A stretch of 64,000 bases of DNA, taken from contig NZ_SLVB01000001.1 of NCBI RefSeq assembly GCF_004341845.1, positions 682,001-746,000 of the forward strand, in the 5' to 3' direction. Under the pieces are notes generated by a model. It saw only the letters and a program-made list of their open reading frames with translations. It had not been told where the DNA came from and ran no database searches. Within the stretch, counting starts at the first letter, position 1; the number at the start of each line of letters is the position of its first letter. The translations under genes were made by a program, and so were the position numbers. This document shows positions 19,590 through 28,177 of this stretch, piece by piece. The DNA comes from Novosphingobium sp. PhB165 (GTDB taxonomy: Bacteria; Pseudomonadota; Alphaproteobacteria; Sphingomonadales; Sphingomonadaceae).

Positions 19590-20140
19590 CGCCGCGCACA
19601 ATCCCCGGCATGGGCCCCGCGATGGGCCTTACCATGAGCCTGCTGGCTTCCCTCGCGGCCTGCGGTCAGGGAAGCCCGGCCCGCAAGGACGCCGAGGATG
19701 CGCACGACATCGCGATGGTCGAACGGATGAGCAAGGAACCGTTCAAGCCGATCCTCCCCAAGCCCATCACCCGGATCGATATCGACCGCTACGGACTCGA
19801 CAAGCCCGGCTGCACCTTCCGCAAGCAGGGGGATGCCGATCCGCTCTTCATCGCCAATGCCGAAGAAGGCTTCATGCGCATCGAGGGCGACCTCAAGCGC
19901 TACGCCGCGAAGCTGGAAAGCGCGCAACTTCCGGGCAATGCGCGGGCAACTTACGTCGGACTCTCAACTTGGGTCGACCTTGTCAGCCTGCCCGATAAAG
20001 CCGGTGGTTCGGACAATACGCATTGGCCGGCGCGACTGGTGCTGCACGATTCGCAGGAGCGCGTGGCCTTCCTGGCGGACGGCGAAGTGACGTGCAGGAG
20101 CGGCCCCGAGGAGGCCCCGAGTACCCCCGCCCCCGATTGA
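19586..20140 (+). CDS. Putative lipoprotein, translationally coupled to mutL
   Basis: A 184-residue exported protein with an N-terminal hydrophobic segment and a LAAC lipobox (Cys about 31). The mature part has no recognised domain. It ends in a Pro/Ala-rich tail. The ATG overlaps the mutL stop (ATGA), so expression is tied to mutL even though a lipoprotein has no obvious link to mismatch repair. The distance from Met1 to the lipobox is longish; an internal ATG (MGPAMG or MGLTMS) may be the true start. Confidence 0.75.
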   Translation: MTPRTIPGMGPAMGLTMSLLASLAACGQGSPARKDAEDAHDIAMVERMSKEPFKPILPKPITRIDIDRYGLDKPGCTFRKQGDADPLFIANAEEGFMRIEGDLKRYAAKLESAQLPGNARATYVGLSTWVDLVSLPDKAGGSDNTHWPARLVLHDSQERVAFLADGEVTCRSGPEEAPSTPAPD

Positions 20141-20162
20141 CCGGCAGGCGGGGAAAGCTCGG

Positions 20163-21434
20163 CTACTTCGTTGTCAGTAGCGGACGGAACGGGGCATCGT
20201 CCCCATCGCCGTCGCTCGCCTGCGGCAGGGCGAGCAAGTCGCGCAGCAGTGGGGCGACATCCACATTGTCGAACGCGGGCAGCTTGCCCGCCGGGCGAAT
20301 CGCCGGGCCCGCCGCTACGAACAGCGCGGCCATTTCGGGCGCGGCGTTATCAAAGCCATGCGATCCGCCGCTCTCGACCTTGGTCGGCGCGGTGGCGGCG
20401 ATTCCCCAACCGGTTTCGGCAAGGCAGAAGTACGGCGCGATGCGCGGATTGCTGCCGTAGCGGAGGCGAGCGGGAATATCCTGACGCCGCCAGCACTGCA
20501 TGTGGTCATGGGGTTTGAGCAGGGCCGCTGCCACCATGGCTTCCTTGTCCTTGACGGGGGTGATCGTGGCGAAGGGGCCGGTGTCGCCCAGTTCGTAGAG
20601 CTTCGGGTCGGCCACTTTGTCGAGCGCGATCGTGCGTTCGCTGGAGGTGGCGGCCATGCCGTGATCGGCGACGATCACGAGATTGGCCGGCTGACCCAGT
20701 TCGCGCAGTTGGGAGACGAGCAGGCCGATATCGCTGTCGGCATCGGCAATCGCGGCATCGGTGTGCGGATCGACGGGGCCGTAGCGGTGACCGGCGGTGT
20801 CGACCTGATCGAAATAGAGCGTCACCAGTCGCGGGCGGGTCGCGGCAGGGCGTCGCAGCCAGTCGATCACGGCCGCCACGCGTTGCACGGGGGTGACGGC
20901 CTGATTGTATTGCTGCCAGTCGGACGCGCGCATGCCGCCCACGTCCTCGGCCCATGGCTTTTTAACATGGTGGCCGCCCCAGGCGACGTTCGAGCCGGGC
21001 CAGAACATCGTGGCTGTGCGGATCCCGGCCTTTTCCGCCGTTACCCAGATCGGTTCGGCGGCGTTCCACCAGAAGGGATCGTCGCTCGCCATCGTGAAGA
21101 CTTCGCCCGGACGCGCAGGGTCTTCGAAGCGATTGGCGACGATGCCGTGGTGGTCGGGCACTTTGCCGGTCACCAGCGTCCAGTGATTGGGGAAGGTCTT
21201 GCTCGGGAACGCGGGGTGCATCGAGGCGCTGATTCCCTGCGCGGCAAGAGCCGAGAGATTGGGGGTGATTCCGCGATCGAGATAGTCGGCGCGGAAACCG
21301 TCGATCGAGACGAGGATCGTGACGGGCGTCCGGACTTCGGCGGCAGGCGGAGCGCTTTGGGCCGCTGCGGGAAGGGAGGCGGCGGAAAGGGGGAGGGCAA
21401 GGCAGGCCCCCAACTGCAGGAGAAAGCGTTTCAT
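20163..21434 (-). CDS. Secreted ectonucleotide pyrophosphatase/phosphodiesterase (alkaline phosphatase superfamily)
   Basis: A 423-residue protein with a Sec signal peptide (cleavage near SLPAAAQ). It has the NPP fold: SIDGFRADYL carries the first metal-ligand Asp, PSKTFPNHWTLVTG the nucleophile Thr, and VIVADHGMA a second Asp-His pair. YFDQVDTAGHRYGP supplies further metal ligands. It should hydrolyse phosphodiester or pyrophosphate bonds of nucleotides or lipids in the periplasm with two zinc ions. The start at 21434 gives a clean signal peptide; a longer in-frame extension has none. It converges with the mutL-linked lipoprotein gene. Confidence 0.9.
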   Translation of the reverse strand: MKRFLLQLGACLALPLSAASLPAAAQSAPPAAEVRTPVTILVSIDGFRADYLDRGITPNLSALAAQGISASMHPAFPSKTFPNHWTLVTGKVPDHHGIVANRFEDPARPGEVFTMASDDPFWWNAAEPIWVTAEKAGIRTATMFWPGSNVAWGGHHVKKPWAEDVGGMRASDWQQYNQAVTPVQRVAAVIDWLRRPAATRPRLVTLYFDQVDTAGHRYGPVDPHTDAAIADADSDIGLLVSQLRELGQPANLVIVADHGMAATSSERTIALDKVADPKLYELGDTGPFATITPVKDKEAMVAAALLKPHDHMQCWRRQDIPARLRYGSNPRIAPYFCLAETGWGIAATAPTKVESGGSHGFDNAAPEMAALFVAAGPAIRPAGKLPAFDNVDVAPLLRDLLALPQASDGDGDDAPFRPLLTTK

Positions 21435-21478
21435 ATCCGCGCGCCCTAGCCGCGAAGTGATGACAGGTCGATGTCGGC

Positions 21479-22234
21479 TCAGCCCATTCGTGCGAGCATC
21501 CAGAGCGCCATGGCGACCATGAACAGGTTCTCGGTCAGCGAGACGAAACCCAGCGGCACTGCGCCCGAGCCGCCGACGCAGGCGCACTTGAGATCGCGCT
21601 TCTGGATATAGACCGCATAGAACACCGAGACCGCGCCGATGCTGCCGATCACGAGGCCGACCGGGATCGAAAGCCACGGCAGGGCATGCGCCGTCATCAA
21701 CGCTCCGGTCAGAAATTCGAGCACCGGATAGGCATAGGCATAAGGCACGAAGCGCATGGCCAAGAGGTCGTAGCCGAGGAACATCGTCGAAAACTGCTCG
21801 ATGTCCTGCAGCTTGAGCATGGCGAGCAGCATCATCGTCATCGAGACGAACCACTCCGCCGTGCGCAAGGTGAACGGGGTACCAAAGGCTGCCCAACTCG
21901 CCGCCGCGGCAAGGCCCAGTCCGGTGGCGAAGACGGCAAGGACCGGCCGATAGCTCTTCGCCTTGGGATCGTGGACCCTGAGGCCGACGCGGGCGCGCAA
22001 ATCGGTGTAACCGCCGATACGCTCACCGCCGATGAAAGTCTGCGGCGTGGTGGAAACGCCTTGCGCGGCCTTGAAGGCATCCGTCTGCTCGCGCGTGGTG
22101 AGCCAGTGGTCCTCGACCGCGTAGCCCAGTCTTTCAAGCAAGTGCTTCGACTTCAGGCCCCAGGGACAAGGGTGCCTGTCGATGACCATGCGGTGGAGTA
22201 CCGCGGTCGGCTTTCCGGTCGGTTGCTGCGTCAT
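21479..22234 (-). CDS. Glutaredoxin-MauE fusion membrane protein
   Basis: A 251-residue protein with two parts. Residues about 10-85 form a glutaredoxin/thioredoxin-like domain with CPWG at 23-26 (monothiol-type site), the cis-proline loop STTPQTF and the glutathione-site glycines GGERIGGYTDL. The rest is a four-helix MauE/DoxX-type membrane domain that includes KCACVGG, the Cys pair typical of MauE-like proteins, and SLTEN. MauE relatives help disulfide formation or vitamin-K-type redox shuttling; a thiol-redox role at the inner membrane is likely. It is divergent from a merR gene, and its promoter overlaps a mer/cue-like operator. Confidence 0.85.
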   Translation of the reverse strand: MTQQPTGKPTAVLHRMVIDRHPCPWGLKSKHLLERLGYAVEDHWLTTREQTDAFKAAQGVSTTPQTFIGGERIGGYTDLRARVGLRVHDPKAKSYRPVLAVFATGLGLAAAASWAAFGTPFTLRTAEWFVSMTMMLLAMLKLQDIEQFSTMFLGYDLLAMRFVPYAYAYPVLEFLTGALMTAHALPWLSIPVGLVIGSIGAVSVFYAVYIQKRDLKCACVGGSGAVPLGFVSLTENLFMVAMALWMLARMG

Positions 22235-22242
22235 GGAAAGAG

Positions 22243-22274
22243 GCTATACCTTCCGTACCATGGTACGGAGTCAA
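22243..22274 (-). promoter_or_regulatory. MerR-type promoter/operator driving the glutaredoxin-MauE gene
   Basis: On the minus strand a TTGACT -35 (22274-22269) and a -10 (TATAGC, 22248-22243, or GTATAG one base earlier) are separated by 19-20 bp, the overlong spacer that MerR-family activators untwist. The spacer contains a perfect 16-bp palindrome, CCGTACCATGGTACGG (22253-22268). Both the TTGACTCCGTAC word and the layout match the Tn501-type mer operator. The merR ATG begins three bases beyond it on the other strand, so autoregulation is likely. Confidence 0.85.
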
Positions 22275-22276
22275 GC

Positions 22277-22714
22277 ATGGCCCTGACGATTTCCGAATTG
22301 GCGCGTTCGAGCGGTGTAGGTGTCGAGACGGTGCGGTTCTACCAGCGCAAGGGACTGTTGTTCGATCCCCGGCCCGCGCGAACCGGCGGCGGTCGGGGCG
22401 GGCGGCATTACGGCGAAGAGGACGTGCGGCGCCTGCGGTTCATCCGTTCGGCCAAGGCGGCGGGGTTCATCCTTGATGAGATCGCCGAACTGATCAGCCT
22501 CGATCACACCGGAGATCGGCCAAGGGCGCGGGAAATGGCGCAAGTGCGTCTGGCAGCGCTGGACCGCGAGATCGCGGAACTGGAAGCGGCGCGCCGATCG
22601 CTGCGCCGTCTGGCCCGGGAATGCGCGGGTTCCGATGAGGGGCCATGTCCCATCCTCGAATCATTCGAGGATACGCAAGGATCCGGCGCGGGACAGAAGC
22701 CCCGCGCCGGATAA
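22277..22714 (+). CDS. MerR family transcriptional regulator (thiophilic metal or redox sensing type)
   Basis: A 145-residue MerR-family activator. The winged helix-turn-helix occupies about residues 3-70 (ISELARSSGVGVETVRFYQRKGLL, RHYGEEDVRRLRFI). A dimerisation helix follows (84-112), then a sensor loop with Cys116 and Cys124 in ECAGSDEGPCPIL. The eight-residue Cys spacing equals that of CueR-type Cu/Ag sensors. The third mercury-binding Cys of classical MerR is absent (Arg81-Pro-Arg region), so Hg(II) is not a safe assumption. It probably binds the palindrome just upstream of its own start and activates the divergent glutaredoxin-MauE gene. Confidence 0.9.
   Translation: MALTISELARSSGVGVETVRFYQRKGLLFDPRPARTGGGRGGRHYGEEDVRRLRFIRSAKAAGFILDEIAELISLDHTGDRPRAREMAQVRLAALDREIAELEAARRSLRRLARECAGSDEGPCPILESFEDTQGSGAGQKPRAG
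22681..22712. terminator. Hairpin overlapping the merR 3' end, probable terminator for ychF and merR
   Basis: A perfect 12-bp stem (22681-22692 with 22701-22712) with an 8-base loop. It encodes the last codons of merR and touches its stop. On the minus strand it lies directly after the ychF stop at 22719. The two genes are only 4 bases apart, so the structure most likely serves both. There is no long T run on either side. Confidence 0.55.
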
Positions 22715-22718
22715 GGGG

Positions 22719-23819
22719 TCAGACGTTGAACTTGAAGTGCATGACGTCGCCGTCGTGCACGACGTATTCCTTGCCTTCCTGACGCAGCTTGCCGCCTTCC
22801 TTGGCGCCTGCTTCGCCGTTCAGGGCGATGTAGTCCTCATAGGCGATGGTCTCGGCGCGAATGAAGCCGCGCTGCATGTCCGAGTGGATCTCGCCCGCCG
22901 CTTCGGGAGCCTTGGCGCCCTGGTGTACGGTCCATGCCCGCGCTTCCTTGGGGCCGACGGTGAAGAAGGTGAGCAGGTGCAGAAGGTCGTAACCGGCGCG
23001 GATGATCCGCGCGAGGCCGGTCTCGTGCAGGCCCATTTCCTCAAGGAAGACCATGCGCTCTTCGGCTTCCATGCCGACGAGTTCCGATTCGATCGCGGCC
23101 GAAACGATGACGGCAGTGGCGCCGTCGGCCTTGGCCTTCTCGAAGACGCGGGCGGAGAATTCGTTGCCTTCGGCGGCGGCTTCTTCCTCGACGTTGCAGA
23201 CGTAGAGCACCGGCTTGGCCGTCAGCAACTGAGCCTGCGCAAACACGCGGGCTTCATCTTCGTCCTTGGGCTGGGTGAGGCGCGCGGGCTTGCCTTCGCG
23301 CAGCAGTTCCAGCGCCTGACCCAGAACCGAAGCGATGATCTTCGATTCCTTGTCTCCCTGCGCGGCCTTCTTCTGGGCGGCGGGAACGCGCTTTTCGAGG
23401 CTTTCGAGGTCGGAGAGCAGCAGCTCGGTCTCGACCGTCTCGGCATCCGCGATGGGATCGACCTTGTTGTCGACATGCTGGATGTCGTCGTTCTCGAAGC
23501 AGCGCAGGACGTGGATGACGGCATCCACCTCGCGGATGTTGCCGAGGAACTGGTTGCCCAGGCCTTCACCCTTCGAGGCGCCGCGCACCAGACCGGCGAT
23601 GTCCACGAAGGACAGCTGGGTCGGGATGATCTTGGCAGAACCTGCGATCGCGGCCAGCTTGTCGAGACGCGGATCGGGCACGCCGACCTGGCCGACATTG
23701 GGCTCGATCGTGCAGAAGGGATAGTTGGCCGCCTGCGCTGCCTGCGTCTCGGTGAGCGCATTGAACAAGGTCGACTTGCCGACATTGGGCAGGCCCACGA
23801 TTCCGCAACGGAAACCCAT
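22719..23819 (-). CDS. ychF: Redox-regulated ATPase YchF (Obg family)
   Basis: A 366-residue OBG-family P-loop protein that hydrolyses ATP rather than GTP and associates with ribosomes. Seen are GLPNVGKSTLFNAL (G1), DIAGLVRGASKGEGLGNQFL (G3), an N-x-x-E G4 (YVCNVEEE), which explains the ATP preference, and a C-terminal TGS domain ending EYVVHDGDVMHFKFNV. Length and order are normal. It converges tightly with merR. A gap of 72 bases separates it from pth on the same strand. Confidence 0.97.
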   Translation of the reverse strand: MGFRCGIVGLPNVGKSTLFNALTETQAAQAANYPFCTIEPNVGQVGVPDPRLDKLAAIAGSAKIIPTQLSFVDIAGLVRGASKGEGLGNQFLGNIREVDAVIHVLRCFENDDIQHVDNKVDPIADAETVETELLLSDLESLEKRVPAAQKKAAQGDKESKIIASVLGQALELLREGKPARLTQPKDEDEARVFAQAQLLTAKPVLYVCNVEEEAAAEGNEFSARVFEKAKADGATAVIVSAAIESELVGMEAEERMVFLEEMGLHETGLARIIRAGYDLLHLLTFFTVGPKEARAWTVHQGAKAPEAAGEIHSDMQRGFIRAETIAYEDYIALNGEAGAKEGGKLRQEGKEYVVHDGDVMHFKFNV

Positions 23820-23891
23820 GTGTAACTCCGGAATAAATGATTGGCCGCGCCTTAGCGCCAGTCGCGGCGGATAGCGAGTCTGGCGCCGCGA

Positions 23892-24461
23892 TCAGTCTTG
23901 CTGACGCAAAGCCACGTCGTTCATGAAGCGCACGTCGTCACCGGCAGCAAGGCGATCGGCTTCGGCGGCGACGGCGCCGAGCATGCCGGCAAGCGGGTCC
24001 ATCTCCGCCTTGGCGTAGTTGCCCAGCACATAGCCATGCACGCGGTCCTTGTGGCCGGGATGGCCGATGCCAAGGCGAACGCGACGGAAATCGGGGCCAA
24101 GATGCTGGTCGATCGAGCGCAGGCCATTGTGCCCGGCATGCCCGCCGCCCTGCTTCACCTTGACCTTGAACGGCGCCAGATCGAGTTCATCATGGAACAC
24201 GGTAAGGTCGGAAACGGCCAGCTTGTAGAAGCGCATGGCTTCACCGACTGCGCGGCCGCTCTCGTTCATGAAAGTCGCGGGCTTGAGCAGCAGCACCTTC
24301 TGCGTGCCGATGCGGCCTTCCTGAAGCCAGCCCTGGAATTTCTTCTGGACCGGGCCGAAGCGATGGATCTCGGCAATCGCATCTGCCGCCATGAAGCCGA
24401 CGTTGTGGCGGTTCATCGCATATTGCGGTCCGGGGTTACCGAGGCCGACCCATAGCTGCAT
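23892..24461 (-). CDS. pth: Peptidyl-tRNA hydrolase
   Basis: A 189-residue enzyme that releases peptides from stalled peptidyl-tRNA. Conserved residues are present: Asn in LGNPG, the catalytic His in NRHNVGF (about 19), Asp in VFHDELDL (about 94), and Asn in GGGHAGHNGLRS (about 114). Length is normal. It sits in the common rplY-pth-ychF order on the minus strand, but a strong terminator after rplY implies that pth may have its own promoter. Confidence 0.97.
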   Translation of the reverse strand: MQLWVGLGNPGPQYAMNRHNVGFMAADAIAEIHRFGPVQKKFQGWLQEGRIGTQKVLLLKPATFMNESGRAVGEAMRFYKLAVSDLTVFHDELDLAPFKVKVKQGGGHAGHNGLRSIDQHLGPDFRRVRLGIGHPGHKDRVHGYVLGNYAKAEMDPLAGMLGAVAAEADRLAAGDDVRFMNDVALRQQD

Positions 24462-24519
24462 GGCTTAGCTGATCCTGAAAAAGGGCCGATCTCGGGAAGA
24501 GGGGCCCAGAAAAGCGAAA

Positions 24520-24560
24520 GGCCCCTCCCGCGCGCCGGACGTGCCGGGGCGGGAGGGGCC
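24520..24560 (-). terminator. Rho-independent terminator of rplY
   Basis: A 12-bp GC-rich perfect stem (24520-24531 with 24549-24560) with a 17-base loop, followed on the minus strand by TTTCGCTTTT. It begins 17 bases after the rplY stop. Confidence 0.8.
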
Positions 24561-24577
24561 AATCTGGAACCGTCCGA

Positions 24578-25189
24578 TTACTCGGCGTCGGTCTTGGCCG
24601 TATCGCCTTCCGAGCTCTTCAGAGCCGAAGGAGCAGCGATCGTCGCGATGGTGAAATCGCGGTCGGTGATCGCGCTCTCGGCACCGGCCGGAAGCTTGAC
24701 GTGGCTGATATGGATCGATTCGCCCACTTCGAAGCCGGTCACGTCGATAGCGATCTCGTGCGGGATCTTCTCGGCGTCGCAGACCAGTTCGAGGTCGTGG
24801 CGGACGACGTTGAGCACGCCGCCGCGCTTCAGGCCCGGCGAGGCGTCTTCGTTCGCGAAGACGACCGGCACGTTGACGTGCACGGTTGCGCCCTTGACGA
24901 CGCGCAGGAAGTCGGCGTGGAGCGGACGGTCGGAGACCGGGTGGAAGGCAACGTCCTTGGGCTGCGTGCGCAGCTTCTTGCCGTCAACTTCGACCTCGAT
25001 GATCGAGTTGAAGAAATGGCCGGTCATGAGCTGACGGGTCAGCTCCTTTTCCTCGACGTGGATCGCGAGGGGTTCTTCGTTGCCACCGTAGACGACGGCG
25101 GGAACGCGGCCATCACGACGCAGAGCACGGGAGGCTCCCTTGCCAGCCCGTTCACGCGTCTCGGCCGGCAGGTTAAGCGTATCGCTCAT
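24578..25189 (-). CDS. rplY: 50S ribosomal protein L25/general stress protein Ctc
   Basis: A 203-residue L25 of the long CTC/TL5 type, which binds 5S rRNA. The N-terminal domain has [21 protein letters not shown], and a C-terminal beta-rich extension runs from about residue 100 ([21 protein letters not shown]). The Glu/Lys/Thr-rich tail is disordered. It is longer than E. coli L25 (94 residues), as is usual in alphaproteobacteria. Confidence 0.96.
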   Translation of the reverse strand: MSDTLNLPAETRERAGKGASRALRRDGRVPAVVYGGNEEPLAIHVEEKELTRQLMTGHFFNSIIEVEVDGKKLRTQPKDVAFHPVSDRPLHADFLRVVKGATVHVNVPVVFANEDASPGLKRGGVLNVVRHDLELVCDAEKIPHEIAIDVTGFEVGESIHISHVKLPAGAESAITDRDFTIATIAAPSALKSSEGDTAKTDAE

Positions 25190-25340
25190 AGGACTTGCCT
25201 TTCAGAAACTGGATAAAGTTCGGTATCGAACCGCTCATCGGCCCGCACCGTCCCGCCACGCCTCCAGGGATGACCATGACGGGAAGCGCGCGCCCTTAAT
25301 GGGAAAGCGGCGGAAATGCAAGCGCGGCAGGGTGAGGCGG

Positions 25341-26195
25341 TCACTCCACGCGCGTGACGGTGAAGCCGTGCGCGGCAAGCATGGCGGGCAGGCCCTCCGT
25401 CCCGGCCATATGCGCCGCGCCTACGGCGACAAAGGGGCGCCGTCCTTCCTGCATGGCGGCGGCGATCTTGTCGGTCCAGTCCCGGTTGCGGCCGGTGAAG
25501 AGCACGGCGCGCAGTTCCGGGTCGGCCAGCATGCCGCGCCGGGTTTCCTTCTCGATCGCCGCCATATCGCCCTTGCGCCAGCTGTCGGCGAGCCGGGTGT
25601 CGTCGTCGCTCTGCTGGTCGGTGACGACGGCGGCCAGAAGGTCGCGCTGGTCGGTCTCGGGCAGGCTGTCGAACAGGCCAAGCTGGCGTTCGGCGCCTTC
25701 AAGTTCGACGATGGGCCGGCTGCCGGCTTCATCCATTACCCCTCGGTCGACGCCGTTGCGGGCATCGTCATCGCTCGCACCGATCCGCGCCAGTGTGAGG
25801 GCGGCTGCCCAGGTATCAAGCTGCGCGAAGTCGCCATCGGAATAACCGCCACGCTTGAGTAGCGCGGCAAGGGCAGGGCGTTCTTCGGGAGATATGCGTT
25901 GTGAAAGAGGAGGTTGCCCATCACTCTTGGCAAGCCTTACGAAAGTGGCTGCGACGGCTTTTTCGTCCGCAAGGTTGCCTACTTCCACCATGATCGTGTC
26001 CGACGCTGCCAACGCTTTGCGCACGGCAAGGGTCTGCCACGCAAAGGGGTGCGGGGTGCTGTGGATCGTGCCGAACAGCCAGCCTTGCTCGCCATGCGGC
26101 CCTTCGATGTGCCAGAGCGCCGGATTGGCGGGCTCCGGCTGCTGGGCGCAGGCGGCGAGCAGGAGGCTCGACCAGATGGCAAGAAACCAACGCAT
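25341..26195 (-). CDS. TraB/GumN family lipoprotein
   Basis: A 284-residue TraB/GumN-family protein. The signal peptide ends in a LAAC lipobox (Cys16), so it should be a membrane-anchored periplasmic lipoprotein. The family marks are GWLFGTIHSTPH near the N-terminus, an EVG segment, and VAVGAAHMAGTEGLP near the C-terminus; the conserved Glu and His residues suggest a metalloprotease-like active site as proposed for the Tiki/TraB clan. A paralogue lies immediately upstream on the same strand with 7 bases between them, so they form an operon. Confidence 0.88.
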   Translation of the reverse strand: MRWFLAIWSSLLLAACAQQPEPANPALWHIEGPHGEQGWLFGTIHSTPHPFAWQTLAVRKALAASDTIMVEVGNLADEKAVAATFVRLAKSDGQPPLSQRISPEERPALAALLKRGGYSDGDFAQLDTWAAALTLARIGASDDDARNGVDRGVMDEAGSRPIVELEGAERQLGLFDSLPETDQRDLLAAVVTDQQSDDDTRLADSWRKGDMAAIEKETRRGMLADPELRAVLFTGRNRDWTDKIAAAMQEGRRPFVAVGAAHMAGTEGLPAMLAAHGFTVTRVE

Positions 26196-26202
26196 CGTCT
26201 TG

Positions 26203-27093
26203 TTATTGAACCCTTGTTGCCTTGATTCCAACTTTGGCCAGTTCATCCTGCACGCTGCCTTCCCCGGCCAGATGTCCGGCGCCGACAGCAACGAACACCG
26301 TGCCCGGCACGGCCATGCGCGCTTCGAGCCATTTGGCCCAGGCTTGATTGCGGTTGGTGATGAAGGCCTTGCGCATGGCCTCGTCCGATTCGTCCTCATT
26401 GAGCAGCTTGGCGAGTTCGTTGGGGCGCCCACTTTTCCATGCGGCAACCACTTTGGTCACGTCCTCGCGCAGCGTTGGAAGCTGGTCCAGCACTTCGCCC
26501 AGATAGCGGTTCTGGCTCTCGACCGGCATGCTGTCGAACAGTTCGATCTGGTACTCGGGCGTTTCCAGCGTTTTACGCGCCTTGTGCTCTTCGGCCGCCT
26601 TGGCATCGATCAGCGTTTCGACGCCATTGGCCTTGTCGTATCCCGCCGCCTTCAGCGGCAGGAGCGAAAGCAGCAGCCCCGCGTACCATGCTTCGTAGGG
26701 ATCGAAGGTCTCCGCGGGCAGCCCCATTCCGGCAACCGCTTTCTCGAACGCGGCGCGTTCCTCGGGCGCAAGGCTGGCCCGCAGGGTGGTCCCATCGGCG
26801 CGCATGCCTTTTTCGATGAACAGCTTTTGCAACGATTCGGGCGAATCGACCAGCGTCTCGGTCACCAGCAGGTCGGACGAATCGAAGGCTTTCTTCACCG
26901 GACCGGCAAACCAGTGAGTGTCCTCGGGCAGGATATGGATCGTGCCGAAGAGGTAGATCGTGGTGTCCTTGTCCTCGATCTTCCACATGGCGGGGCGCGC
27001 GGGGGCTTCATCCCGCGCCAGCGTGGGCGCGGCGACGCAGAGGCCAAGTGCGGCTGCGAGAAGGCGAAGGCGGGACTTTCGGAGGATTCGCAT
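26203..27093 (-). CDS. TraB/GumN family periplasmic protein
   Basis: A 296-residue paralogue of the downstream TraB/GumN lipoprotein. It shows IYLFGTIHILPE, a TETLVDSPE segment and VFVAVGAGHLAGEGSVQDEL. The signal peptide (LRLLAAALGLCVAAPTLARD) lacks a canonical lipobox before a plausible Ala-x-Ala cleavage site, so the mature protein is probably soluble in the periplasm. The start is uncertain: ATG at 27093 is used; ATG at 27129 would add 12 residues. Function in bacteria is poorly known; a hydrolase or protease role is suggested by the fold. Confidence 0.86.
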   Translation of the reverse strand: MRILRKSRLRLLAAALGLCVAAPTLARDEAPARPAMWKIEDKDTTIYLFGTIHILPEDTHWFAGPVKKAFDSSDLLVTETLVDSPESLQKLFIEKGMRADGTTLRASLAPEERAAFEKAVAGMGLPAETFDPYEAWYAGLLLSLLPLKAAGYDKANGVETLIDAKAAEEHKARKTLETPEYQIELFDSMPVESQNRYLGEVLDQLPTLREDVTKVVAAWKSGRPNELAKLLNEDESDEAMRKAFITNRNQAWAKWLEARMAVPGTVFVAVGAGHLAGEGSVQDELAKVGIKATRVQ

Positions 27094-27271
27094 CGCCGTT
27101 CCATGAAGGGGGAGGGACAAACGGCGCATTAACAGGCCGCCGCCAGGCCCATTAGCGGCCCCGACTGCCTCAGGGTAGCGCTCCCAGTCACCAGACGGTC
27201 TTTTTGTGCGGTTGATTTGCCGGGTTCGATCCGCCAAAGGCCGCGCAGCCAAGAGTTTTGACGGGATTTCG

Positions 27272-28173
<902 letters not shown>

Positions 28174-28177
<4 letters not shown>

